A stretch of 64,000 nt of DNA from Bryopsis sp. KO-2023 (lineage: Eukaryota > Chlorophyta > Ulvophyceae > Bryopsidales > Bryopsidaceae): NCBI GenBank assembly GCA_030272585.1, contig BSYQ01000003.1:5518001-5582000 (forward strand). Direction: 5' to 3'. Under the pieces are notes generated by a model, which saw only the letters and a program-made list of their open reading frames with translations, was not told the DNA's origin and made no database searches. Below, piece after piece: positions 12,470 through 25,100 of the stretch (positions within the stretch are counted from its first letter, which is position 1; every line of letters starts with the position of its first letter). The position numbers were made by a program, and so were the translations under genes.

Positions 12470-14644
12470 ATGATGAGTGGAAAGTCAAAGAAGAAGTTCT
12501 ACGCGGTGCGCACTGGGCGAGAGCCAGGAGTATACTCGTAAGAAGGAAACTCCTCTCGAGCGATTCGTAGCTCAAAACGAAACGACGAACTGCTGGACAT
12601 CAATCACACCTGGGGTAGAGCTGAGACTGATCGTTGTTCCTTGGTTCAGGACCTGGGTGGAATGCAAGAGTCAGGTCGACCACTTCAAGGGCGCTAGGTA
12701 CAAATCTTTCCCGTCGAGCGAAGAAGCTTGGGACTTCGTGGGAGGGGGTACTGGTGGCGGGCCCAGTCCAGCACCAGCCTCCTTACCAGCGCCCTTACCC
12801 ACAGAAGCCGCCACACCAGCCCCCCGAAAGACGTAAGAGAAGAGACGTCACCCCGGTCGTCAAGTGCTCTCTGGGCGGTTGGTTGGATTGATCGTGTGTG
12901 TGCTCCCAAGATACATTTGATAAAAATGCAGGATAGGTGAATCGAACATAGAGAATGCAGCAATGATGAGGCATTGTGTCCATTTACAGGAGAAAACGAG
13001 CAAACCCTTCAGAGGGGAAATCACCATCACCCAGGTGACCAACTTCACAAGCACTTCGATTTAATCATATCGTATAATCATAATCATATTGTATCATATT
13101 ATTATTGTATCATATTTATGACACTGGCAGCTTCCTCACCCGTCCCCACATGAAAACTGAATGTTGAAAAAGAAAGCTCTGAATTGATTACAATGGGGGA
13201 AATACAATCTGCTGTTTCAATTTTTTTTTTTCTGTCAAGAAATATCCCTGGTATGAATTGCAACCATTCCAGAAAATTCACACTGACTGGTGGGGTTGTC
13301 TGGGTTGCAGAGCAGCGAAGGCAGCGAAGGAAGTGTCGTCCCCATTGTACAAGCTGTTCTTCGATGGAGGAGCACGGTGAATATGCACCTACCCTTTTAC
13401 GGACACTGGTGTCTATTTTCGAAATTCCGGATCAGTGTGAATGAGACGATACGTCTTTGCTGTGTTGTTCAGAGGAAATCCTGGCCCTGGAGGAGCTGGG
13501 GCATGTCTAAGTGGCCCACGCAACAAACGCATTTGGTGAGAATATAAAGCTTAAATTCATCGGCAGAGCTGCTCAATTTGCACTTATAGGAAACCTGATC
13601 TGGCTCAGTTGGTGGGACGGGTGTTGGAGGAGTTTTTTCTTTTATTCCAAGCAATGTGAGGGCTGCGTGGGGATGAGTTTGTGATGGTTTTGTTTTGGGA
13701 ATTAGGGAAGGGTCGTTCTATCAGGGACATTGCACTAACAATCAAGCGGAGTATCAAGGATTGGTGGAGGGCATGAAAGCAGCTAAAGCAGCCGGAGTGA
13801 AGAGACTGAATGTATACGGGGACTCAAAACTGGCAATCCAGCAACTCCAGGTGATCAACGAGGCCTCGAGTGTGCAGTAGGCTTTCAGTAAATTAGCATT
13901 CCATGTGTAATGTTAGTCAATTTTTGGACAGAGAAAGAATGCCACTGGGACCTTGAATTTTAAGTCCCAGATATCAATTTTATTCGCAGAATGTCAGCGT
14001 TAGGTTGAATTTTGTTCCGCTCTCGTTTGCACTCAGGGAAATTGGAAAGTGAAAAACGCTGGTTTGAAGCCAAAATTCGACGAGGTGGGGTAGCCACAAA
14101 AAGGAAGCTTCCCTCAAGATTTGCACATGTCACCTCGCATGCATCCTGCTGAATCAACACACATCATCTCTAGCTTTGTTCTTGTGCATATCACCTCCTG
14201 GCTGCAAGTCCTCTGTGGCATGTCAGACATAACCTCGCTTGGTGCTTTCAACGATCATGCACTTTTTTCTGCCTGTGTTTCGAATATTGGAATGAATGCT
14301 GGTGGTCTGGTAGGCGCGTTCCCTTGCAAAAAACTTCGATGTTGTGGAGTATCAGCATGTATATAGAGACGCAAACGGTATGTTGTGATTTCGGTTTACT
14401 AGCAGTGATTTCAGTTTTCTGAATCTTTTCCCCTCCAGTAGCCCAATCCACGCCGACGCAAGGAAATTCACCGCGTGCATGATCGTTTTCTGGCATGGTT
14501 ATTATACCCATGCAGGTGAATGATCTGGGTTTTCGATGGATGGTTGGTTTTGCAGGGAAGGCGGATGCATTGGCAAACAAAGCCATGGACAATCGAAAGG
14601 ACTACGAAAAATGGTTTGTCGAAAAAGATGATGTTGCAAGATAG
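12470..14644 (+). CDS. Ribonuclease H1 with N-terminal hybrid-binding domain
   Basis: Eight exons in phase: 12470-12537, 12650-12832, 13311-13376, 13473-13535, 13706-13850, 14037-14084, 14314-14377 and 14556-14644, giving 241 aa. Residues 1-50 carry the HBD pattern (KKKFYAVRTGREPGVY, TWVECKSQVDHFKGARYKSF), which grips RNA/DNA hybrids. A Pro/Ala-rich linker follows. The RNase H fold then shows all four acidic catalytic residues in order: Asp in LFFDGGARGNPG, Glu in NNQAEYQG, Asp in VYGDSKLA and Asp in YRDANGKADALAN. The enzyme cuts the RNA strand of hybrids; this one could act in the nucleus or an organelle, and no clear targeting peptide is seen. The handle region is WKVKNAGL. The gene looks intact. 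Confidence 0.88.
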
Positions 14645-15261
14645 TCGAGCAAGCAAGGGGAGAAATGAAAAGAAACTTCATATTCCTAGGTAGATGTGCA
14701 GGTGTTGATTTGAGTTCCTTTCTCATCTGGAGCGTATTGTAGTGGGGTAGTGGTTAAGAATGGATTGGATTTCTGGATTTCATCCTTTGGACAACACAGC
14801 CACAGTGGAGAACAGTTCTGTATGAGTGTTATATATGCTGATGTCCATTGAGGGGCAAATCAACCACCAGTTTGGTGATCATTTCGAGTTCTCCAACTCC
14901 ATGTCACTCAATTCAAAACCACCATCAAGCCATTTGAAAACGCAGTAAGCCATTCGACAAAAGAAAGCGAACGATCCAAACACTCGGTGGTGGCGTTTCT
15001 CAACCTGCCACCAACAAAATCCCTTAAAATGACGGATGATGTGGGGAAATGCTGATGTGACACCCTTCTGGCAATTTGCGTAATGAGGGGAAGGTGATTG
15101 GATAGAAGAACTGCGCGGTCGTCACATTCCTCAACTCCCCCACGCGCGTCGATTCTGGCATTCTGCTCTCGCCCGGTCTCAGTTTTCCAGCGCGCCACCG
15201 CCGTGGTCTTCTTGGAAGTTCGTCTCTTTCTATCCGACCCTGAAAACTCGCTTGCGTTAAT
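14645..15261. other. Intergenic/5' UTR between RNase H1 and centrin
   Basis: Contains the RNase H1 3' UTR (purine-rich just after the stop) and the centrin 5' UTR. Reading frames on the minus strand here have no family signature and look like antisense shadows. Confidence 0.5.
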
Positions 15262-16647
<1,386 letters not shown>

Positions 16648-17220
16648 ATGGGTGTTCTTGTGTCATATCTTCTTCTTTCTCGGGTATATTTCCATGTTTT
16701 CTAAAAGTTTGCATTCATGGGTCAATAGAAGGTAGGGGGGGGGGGGGAGGGAAGAAAAAAGAAAAAAAAGAATATAGGAGGGGATTATATACGGGTGCGC
16801 GTGAACTTGCCTGTTTTCTACAAAAACTGTGAGATGTATATAGAAAAAGAGAGAATTGTGGGTTTTCTTTTTTTTTTTACTTTTCTTTTACTGGAATTGG
16901 TTGAAAGAAAAGAAAGCTATTGGAGGGCTATTATGGGGTGGATGGGAAAATTTCGTACTGTAAGAAGAACTGATGGTAAAAAATAGTGTGGCAGCCACGA
17001 TGTGTTTTCACAGTGCACTTGATTCAACAAAAACACATACTGATTCAACAAAAACACACACTATGCCGTGATATCAAAGTCCGGGGACTGCGGTGGTGGT
17101 GAAAGAATAGATACGTTTTTTCTCTGGTATTCTAACAAGGAAATCGATCAGTTTTTGTGAGAAGACTCGACTGGATGCTCTTACACCATCCACACACATT
17201 CATACAAACTTCCCCAGTGT
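16648..17220. other. Centrin 3' flank with G/A-rich tract
   Basis: A long G-run at about 16734-16748 continues into a poly-purine stretch to about 16790. A short direct duplication of TGATTCAACAAAAACACA lies near 17021-17058. No gene is supported before the hAT element. Confidence 0.5.
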
Positions 17221-17228
17221 CTGGCAGT
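17221..17228. repeat. Target-site duplication, left of hAT copy 1
   Basis: CTGGCAGT, identical to 21992-21999 on the other side of copy 1. Eight bases is the hAT signature. Confidence 0.9.
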
Positions 17229-17240
17229 CAGAGATAGGAC

Positions 17241-17560
17241 TTTACGGTTACGGTACCGTAAACCGTACCGTAACCTCACTCCGGTCACTTACGGTTACGG
17301 TCACTCCGGTCCGGACCGGAGTGGTTTTCGTGCTCGGAACCGGACCACCGTAAATGTTATCCGTAGTACTACGGCGTCATTACGGCGGTCCGGAGCATGA
17401 AATGACGGATTTACGGTTCGGTTATCACCGTACACCGGAGCATGCCGTAAACTCACCGTAAATCAACAACCGTAGCACCGTAAATCATCCACCGTAGCGC
17501 CGTAATCACGTGACCGTAACACCGTAAACCGCAAACCGGAGTCCGTTCCACCGTAAAGAG
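17241..17560. repeat. Left subterminal ACCGTA/TTACGG cluster, hAT copy 1
   Basis: The motif TTACGG or its inverse CCGTAA occurs many times in both orientations, mixed with TCCGG. A perfect 22-bp palindrome built from CACTCCGGTCC and its inverse spans 17302-17323. In Ac and other hAT elements, clustered subterminal motifs are transposase binding sites; that role here is inference. The mirror cluster of copy 2 is at about 26540-26859. Confidence 0.75.
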
Positions 17561-17692
17561 GAGTTACGGTGGGAAGCTGTCCCGTCGTACGCAACCTCCC
17601 TTATAACCTAGCCACTCTCCCATCGCTAGTTTCTCCTTTGGTTTTCTACTGTCTCGCGGTGTGTTTTCGTTTTTTTCCGGAGTGTGTTCAGT

Positions 17693-20600
17693 ATGTCGGC
17701 GACGTCGGATGTTCAGTTGATGGGCGAGGTCAGAAAGGATGCGGGGTTGCGTCCTGTCGACTACGCACCGCTGGCGACCCTGGTGGTGCAGCTCGACGAC
17801 GGCTCGTGGGAGGCCTATGTAAAAGGAGAAAAGGGGAAGAAAAAAGAGGACAGGCTGGTCAAGCTGAAGTGTTTGCTGTGCGGACACATGTGCTCTTGGT
17901 GTAAGTATTTTGTATTTTTTTTTTTTTTCTTTTTCTGGGTTAATATTTCTGGAGTAGTTTTTTATTTTGGTGTGGATGTCTGCAGCCAAGGGGTCCTACA
18001 GTGGCCTCAAGTCCCACTGCTCTGGGAGGCATGGTGTGAAAGACCATGATGTCCTCACCACTGCCAAGGGGTGGATCGATGATGCTGCGAAGGATGGGAA
18101 GGACTTCCCACTAGCAGAATGGACGTCGAAAATGGCAGCAGCAGGCCATTTGAAGCCAGGAAAGGGGGGGAAGTCAAGCGAGGACCCATCCGAGACGCTG
18201 ATATCCAAGTCTCTACACCGGGTAGGTTTGTGATTGCTTGTGATGTTAATGCATGTGTTGTTGTGTTGCTGGATGCTGGAATTTCCAGCCTGATTTTTGG
18301 GGGACTGCATGTGTTGTTGTGTTGCTGGATGCTGGAATTTCCAGCCTGATTTTTGGGGGACTGCATGTGTTGTTGTGTTGCTGGAATTTCCAGCCTGAAT
18401 TTTGGGGGACTGCATGTGTTGTTGTGTTGCTGGATGCTGGAATTTCCAGCCTGAATTTTGGGGGACTGCATGTGGTGCTGATGTGCATGTGTGATGTACA
18501 GAATGTGCGCTACCAAGCCGGCAGTGCCGGATACAAGAGGTTCGTCAGGGAAGCGGCAAAGTGGGTGGCGAGGGACTCCCTTCCTTTTGGGACTCCATGC
18601 ACTCCAGCCTTCCTCGAGTTCGCCAGGGTGCTTGAACCCAAATGCCCAAAAGTGGATCCCAAAACCATAAAGCGCGAGATCAGTTCTGTCTACAAGAGCG
18701 AGATGGAAAGGTTGACGAGGTCCGTCCCATGGAAGGTAACCGCTTTTACGACCGACCTGTGGAAGAGTAGGACTTCATGTGAATATATAACATTCACATG
18801 CAGCTGGGTAGATACAGAGTGGGTTTTGCAGACTAGGACATTAGGATCGCATAGGTTAGAGTATACAAGCATAACCGCAGAGGTTCTTTCGGTGGAAATT
18901 CCAAAACTGCTTCAGGGGTACTTTGGGGGGTCAGCTCAGTTAGGAGAAATGAGGCCGACCATAATTTCAGATTGTGGATCGAATATTAGGAAGGCCCTTC
19001 AAGAAGAATTAGAATTTGACTGGCTCAGGTGCTCCTTGCACATGCTCCACAATGTGGTGCAGCTGGGCTTAGGGCATATAGGCGTTATTGGGAGGGTCAA
19101 TAAACACACGGCCTTACTACTAGAGGCAATAGATGTGTTGAAAGGGGTAGCAGCCCATGTACGGCGCTCCTCTACTTTTAAAACTAAGTTCAGTCAGGCT
19201 CAGGTAGAGATGTGGGAAAGGGGGGAAGGGGGGGAAGGGGGGGAGGGGGGGGAGGTGGAGTACATGCCGGCGGACCTCGGGGAGGAGGAAAGCGAGGACT
19301 CGCTGGAGGATGCACAGGATATGGCGCCACAGGTGGATAAACTCTCCTTTATTTTCTGTTGCTTCCATTCACTTCCCTTTTTCTGTGTTGCTGCTTGCTT
19401 CTTGTTATAAGTTGAATTTTTTCTGACATCTAAATGGCTTGTTTTGGGTGTTGTTTGGCTGCAGGGTCCCACCAGTCAGGATCTTGATGATATTGCTGCA
19501 GCTGCTGCTGCTGCTGCTGCTGTGGAAGATCTGACATCACAGGTGATTATTGAGTTGTATTTTTTTTTCCAAAATTTTGGTCCGGTTCCGGTTTTTTCCG
19601 GTTTTTTCCGGTTTTTTACGGTGTTTTACGGTGTTTTACGGTTTTTTACGGGTGTTTTACGGGTGTTTTACGGGTTTTTTACGGTTTTTTACGGTTTTTT
19701 TACGGTGTTTACGGTGTTTACGGTGTTTTACGGTGTTTACGGTTTTTTACGGTTTTTTACGGTCGAACAAATTTTCACTATCATTGACATGTTGTGTTCC
19801 AATCGATTTCAATGCATGTCTGTGAGGTGACAAGTGTTGTGTGATCTGCAGGGAGAGGGCACGGCAGAGACCATGGATGTGGAAGTGGTTGGCCCTTCTC
19901 AACAGGCTGGTGGCCCTTCGCAACAGTCTGGTGCACCATCATCGCAGCCGGCACCCCCACCAAGAAAACCTAGGGTGCTGCAACTCCCCACGATCGTGAG
20001 CACACGGTGGAACAGCACCTTCATCATGCTCCAGAGAGCCGTGAGGCTCAGGCCAGCAATCGATCGATTGCTAGCTGAGCAACATGGGGAGGGGGATGAG
20101 CACCGTGAAATAACACCACGGCAGTGGACGCTGCTGGAGAGCCTGTTGGAGTTGCTGAAAATTGCGAGGGATGCCACACACCTGTAAGTACAACATTGCA
20201 GAAAAAAAACCAAACAAAAAACTTGATTATTGAGAAGATGTATGATTTTTCAAGTAGTGTGAACAAAACGACAAAAGAAAAAACAGGGAATAACAAACTG
20301 AACTGCAGCCCGTTATTTATCAAGTATTCATTCAATGTGATGTCTTGTTTTAGATTGGAGGCATCGAAAACAGTGACAAGCGGGAGGGTGGTCCTGACGT
20401 TCGCGAGGATCCACAGTTTTTGGAAAGACTGGATCAGAACAAATGTGGAGGCCGTGAAGGAGGGGAGATCCCCCCCACCGAACATCCAGGCGCTGTCGCC
20501 AATTGTGTATGCCATGGTGGACAAGCTGGAGAAGGAATGGAGCGACCCGCAGCTCGGGCTGGCCTGGATGTTGTGCGCTCTTATGGATGTGTCAGTGCGG

Positions 20601-21161
20601 TGGCGATCCCTCGAAGAAGCGTACCTGTTTTTGCAACTGCTGCCCGACAACCAAGCTGATTTTCCTGCTCCCCAGGGGATGCTCCGGTTTTACCCTGAGA
20701 GACTCCTCTTCCACAAGTCCTCCATGCTGAGGCACCTCAGGATACTGCTTTCGGATCATGCACGTGATCTGATCGAGAAGGGGGAGATCACCGTCCAAGC
20801 CACACAAACCAAAAAAAGAAAAGGGAACATAAGCACAGTCTTGTGCAGCGATGACAGCGATGACGGTGGTGGTGGGGGTGACAGGACCTTGGCTTTGCAT
20901 GAAATAGACAGATTTCTGGGTGAGAGACAGAATATGGGCAAGTGTAGTGAACCCCTGGTGTGGTGGCGGGAAAATAAAAGTCGACTTCCGATAGTCAGTG
21001 AGTTGGCTCGTCGGTATCTTGCTGTCCCAAGCAGCTCAGCTGCTAGTGAGCGTGCGTTTTCAAAACTGGGACACATAGTGCGTTCTAGAAGGTCACGGTT
21101 ATCCGATGATCACGTCACCGAGCTTTCACTTTTATCGGGCTGGTGTGAAGAGCGGGGTTGA
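17693..21161 (+). CDS. hAT transposase (BED finger, RNase-H-like core, dimerisation domain), copy 1
   Basis: Six exons in perfect phase: 17693-17900, 17986-18221, 18502-19332, 19465-19542, 19852-20183 and 20354-21161, giving 830 aa. A BED-type zinc finger spans about residues 61-85 (KCLLCG, then SHCSGRHG). The catalytic core shows Asp in TTDLWKS (about 233), Asp in ISDCGSN (about 305), the C..H motif in LRCSLHMLH, and Glu in SSAASERAFS (about 794). The C-terminal hAT dimerisation block runs from PLVWWRENKSRLP through ARRYLAVPSSSAASERAFSK. A poly-Ala stretch and a Gly/Glu repeat sit in the insertion region. The enzyme cuts and pastes the element. G-rich runs start eight bases after the stop codon. 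Confidence 0.92.
18251..18467 (+). repeat. Tandem array in transposase intron 2 (units 56, 56, 49, 56 bp)
   Basis: Four units each begin GCATGTGTTGTTGTGTTGCT and contain the near-palindrome CTGGAATTTCCAG. The array lies between the donor at 18222 and the acceptor before 18502. It stays open in the frame of exon 3, so read-through is possible. The mirror copy is at 25633-25849. Confidence 0.85.
19590..19764 (+). repeat. T-run/ACGG array in transposase intron 4
   Basis: About 15 copies of ACGG spaced by runs of T (with occasional GTG) follow three or four CCGG copies with the same spacing. The motif equals the TTACGG motif of the element's ends. The mirror copy is at 24336-24510. Confidence 0.85.
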
Positions 21162-21273
21162 TTGGAGGGGGGGGGTGATTCAATGGGGAAAGGGGGGAGG
21201 GGGGGGAAGGGGGGGGAAGGGGGGGGGAAAACCAAAAAAAAAATAGAATCAAAATGAATCATCCGATGGGATG

Positions 21274-21560
21274 TTAATGGTTGTGACTCTGTGGGTTGAT
21301 GGGCTGTTGGGATTATGTGGGTTGATGGGCTGTTGGGATACTGTGGGTTTATAAACAGTTGGGATTCTGTGGGTTGATGGGTGGGATCATGTGAGTTAAT
21401 GGTTGTGACTCTGTGGGTTGATGGGCTGTTGGGATTATGTGGGTTGATGGGCTGTTGGGATACTGTGGGTTGATAAACAGTTGGGATTCTGTGGGTTGAT
21501 GGGTGGGATCATTTGAGTTAATGGTTGTGACTCTGTGGGTTCATGACCTGTTGGGACTCT
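21274..21560 (+). repeat. 122-bp tandem repeat near the 3' end of hAT copy 1
   Basis: TTAATGGTTGTGACTCTGTG recurs at 21274, 21396 and 21518, giving two full 122-bp units and a partial third. Inside each unit, GTGGGTTGATGGGCTGTTGG recurs as a smaller repeat. The mirror copy is at about 22540-22826. Confidence 0.85.
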
Positions 21561-21639
21561 GTGGGATGTTGGGCTGGGTGGGAACAAATATAAATGGTTT
21601 TACAACCACTCTGTGGATGTTTCTCCCTGTATCAGGTGT

Positions 21640-21965
21640 GACCGTAGCAACCGTAGTGACCCGTAATGACTCCGTACATCCCGTACCGTACTTTGGCAAC
21701 TACGGTGCACTACGGACCGTAAAAACAACCGTAAAAGACTGACCGTAACACCGTAATTGACCCACCGGACCACCGTAAATTCTGACCGTAACACCGTAAC
21801 CCGTAAAACCGTAAACCATAAAAAACCACCGTAACCAGGACCGTAACCAACCGTAAATCAGCCGGACCGTAACCGGAGTAAACGAGTCCGGTTACGGTAC
21901 GGAGTTACGGCCGTAGTACGGTGACCGTAACCCGACCGTAACCGGACCGGACCGGAGCCGGACCA
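21640..21965. repeat. Right subterminal CCGTAA cluster, hAT copy 1
   Basis: Dense ACCGTAA, CCGGACC and TACGG motifs fill the last 320 bases before the terminal repeat, like the left end. The mirror cluster is at about 22135-22460 in copy 2. Confidence 0.75.
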
Positions 21966-21991
21966 AAAAATCGGCCCAAGTCCTATCTCTG

Positions 21992-22108
21992 CTGGCAGTC
22001 CAATCAGACTGGAGATGCTTTATGCTTCCCTGCCAGGAAAAGCAGTGCAACAAGCTGGTGAGGGAAAAAGCTTGTCAAACAAACATCAAGATACACTGTG
22101 GTGGAGAG
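21992..22108. other. 117-bp unique spacer between the two hAT copies
   Basis: Starts with the CTGGCAGT duplication of copy 1. It contains a short open stretch (ATG at 22015) without family signature. It does not resemble the Ala-rich gene beyond copy 2. Confidence 0.7.
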
Positions 22109-25100
22109 CAGAGATAGGACTTGGGCCGATTTTTTGGTCCGGCTCCGGTCCGGTCCGGTTACGGTCGGGTTACGGTCACCGTACTACGGCCGTAACTCCG
22201 TACCGTAACCGGACTCGTTTACTCCGGTTACGGTCCGGCTGATTTACGGTTGGTTACGGTCCTGGTTACGGTGGTTTTTTATGGTTTACGGTTTTACGGG
22301 TTACGGTGTTACGGTCAGAATTTACGGTGGTCCGGTGGGTCAATTACGGTGTTACGGTCAGTCTTTTACGGTTGTTTTTACGGTCCGTAGTGCACCGTAG
22401 TTGCCAAAGTACGGTACGGGATGTACGGAGTCATTACGGGTCACTACGGTTGCTACGGTCACACCTGATACAGGGAGAAACATCCACAGAGTGGTTGTAA
22501 AACCATTTATATTTGTTCCCACCCAGCCCAACATCCCACAGAGTCCCAACAGGTCATGAACCCACAGAGTCACAACCATTAACTCAAATGATCCCACCCA
22601 TCAACCCACAGAATCCCAACTGTTTATCAACCCACAGTATCCCAACAGCCCATCAACCCACATAATCCCAACAGCCCATCAACCCACAGAGTCACAACCA
22701 TTAACTCACATGATCCCACCCATCAACCCACAGAATCCCAACTGTTTATAAACCCACAGTATCCCAACAGCCCATCAACCCACATAATCCCAACAGCCCA
22801 TCAACCCACAGAGTCACAACCATTAACATCCCATCGGATGATTCATTTTGATTCTATTTTTTTTTTGGTTTTCCCCCCCCCTTCCCCCCCCTTCCCCCCC
22901 CTCCCCCCTTTCCCCATTGAATCACCCCCCCCCTCCAATCAACCCCGCTCTTCACACCAGCCCGATAAAAGTGAAAGCTCGGTGACGTGATCATCGGATA
23001 ACCGTGACCTTCTAGAACGCACTATGTGTCCCAGTTTTGAAAACGCACGCTCACTAGCAGCTGAGCTGCTTGGGACAGCAAGATACCGACGAGCCAACTC
23101 ACTGACTATCGGAAGTCGACTTTTATTTTCCCGCCACCACACCAGGGGTTCACTACACTTGCCCATATTCTGTCTCTCACCCAGAAATCTGTCTATTTCA
23201 TGCAAAGCCAAGGTCCTGTCACCCCCACCACCACCGTCATCGCTGTCATCGCTGCACAAGACTGTGCTTATGTTCCCTTTTCTTTTTTTGGTTTGTGTGG
23301 CTTGGACGGTGATCTCCCCCTTCTCGATCAGATCACGTGCATGATCCGAAAGCAGTATCCTGAGGTGCCTCAGCATGGAGGACTTGTGGAAGAGGAGTCT
23401 CTCAGGGTAAAACCGGAGCATCCCCTGGGGAGCAGGAAAATCAGCTTGGTTGTCGGGCAGCAGTTGCAAAAACAGGTACGCTTCTTCGAGGGATCGCCAC
23501 CGCACTGACACATCCATAAGAGCGCACAACATCCAGGCCAGCCCGAGCTGCGGGTCGCTCCATTCCTTCTCCAGCTTGTCCACCATGGCATACACAATTG
23601 GCGACAGCGCCTGGATGTTCGGTGGGGGGGATCTCCCCTCCTTCACGGCCTCCACATTTGTTCTGATCCAGTCTTTCCAAAAACTGTGGATCCTCGCGAA
23701 CGTCAGGACCACCCTCCCGCTTGTCACTGTTTTCGATGCCTCCAATCTAAAACAAGACATCACATTGAATGAATACTTGATAAATAACGGGCTGCAGTTC
23801 AGTTTGTTATTCCCTGTTTTTTCTTTTGTCGTTTTGTTCACACTACTTGAAAAATCATACATCTTCTCAATAATCAAGTTTTTTGTTTGGTTTTTTTTCT
23901 GCAATGTTGTACTTACAGGTGTGTGGCATCCCTCGCAATTTTCAGCAACTCCAACAGGCTCTCCAGCAGCGTCCACTGCCGTGGTGTTATTTCACGGTGC
24001 TCATCCCCCTCCCCATGTTGCTCAGCTAGCAATCGATCGATTGCTGGCCTGAGCCTCACGGCTCTCTGGAGCATGATGAAGGTGCTGTTCCACCGTGTGC
24101 TCACGATCGTGGGGAGTTGCAGCACCCTAGGTTTTCTTGGTGGGGGTGCCGGCTGCGATGATGGTGCACCAGACTGTTGCGAAGGGCCACCAGCCTGTTG
24201 AGAAGGGCCAACCACTTCCACATCCATGGTCTCTGCCGTGCCCTCTCCCTGCAGATCACACAACACTTGTCACCTCACAGACATGCATTGAAATCGATTG
24301 GAACACAACATGTCAATGATAGTGAAAATTTGTTCGACCGTAAAAAACCGTAAAAAACCGTAAACACCGTAAAACACCGTAAACACCGTAAACACCGTAA
24401 AAAAACCGTAAAAAACCGTAAAAAACCCGTAAAACACCCGTAAAACACCCGTAAAAAACCGTAAAACACCGTAAAACACCGTAAAAAACCGGAAAAAACC
24501 GGAAAAAACCGGAACCGGACCAAAATTTTGGAAAAAAAAATACAACTCAATAATCACCTGTGATGTCAGATCTTCCACAGCAGCAGCAGCAGCAGCAGCT
24601 GCAGCAATATCATCAAGATCCTGACTGGTGGGACCCTGCAGCCAAACAACACCCAAAACAAGCCATTTAGATGTCAGAAAAAATTCAACTTATAACAAGA
24701 AGCAAGCAGCAACACAGAAAAAGGGAAGTGAATGGAAGCAACAGAAAATAAAGGAGAGTTTATCCACCTGTGGCGCCATATCCTGTGCATCCTCCAGCGA
24801 GTCCTCGCTTTCCTCCTCCCCGAGGTCCGCCGGCATGTACTCCACCTCCCCCCCCTCCCCCCCTTCCCCCCCTTCCCCCCTTTCCCACATCTCTACCTGA
24901 GCCTGACTGAACTTAGTTTTAAAAGTAGAGGAGCGCCGTACATGGGCTGCTACCCCTTTCAACACATCTATTGCCTCTAGTAGTAAGGCCGTGTGTTTAT
25001 TGACCCTCCCAATAACGCCTATATGCCCTAAGCCCAGCTGCACCACATTGTGGAGCATGTGCAAGGAGCACCTGAGCCAGTCAAATTCTAATTCTTCTTG

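Larger units (their letters stand above)
17229..21991 (+). mobile_element. hAT DNA transposon, copy 1, apparently complete
   Basis: Ends are CAGAGATAGGAC and its inverse GTCCTATCTCTG, matching the CAGnG start usual for hAT elements. An 8-bp target duplication CTGGCAGT flanks it exactly (17221-17228 and 21992-21999), the diagnostic hAT size. The next 300 bases inside each end are packed with ACCGTA/TACGGT motifs. Between them lies an open six-exon transposase gene with BED finger and hAT dimerisation domain. No break is seen in the gene, so the copy looks autonomous and young. Confidence 0.93.

Noticed and set aside
19590-19764. ACGG array as a CRISPR or telomeric repeat
   Set aside because: Units are short, irregular and T-spaced with no unique spacers, and they sit in a transposase intron.
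20048-20650. 200-codon frame antisense to the transposase
   Set aside because: It repeats in mirror form in the other arm and simply opposes conserved transposase exons.
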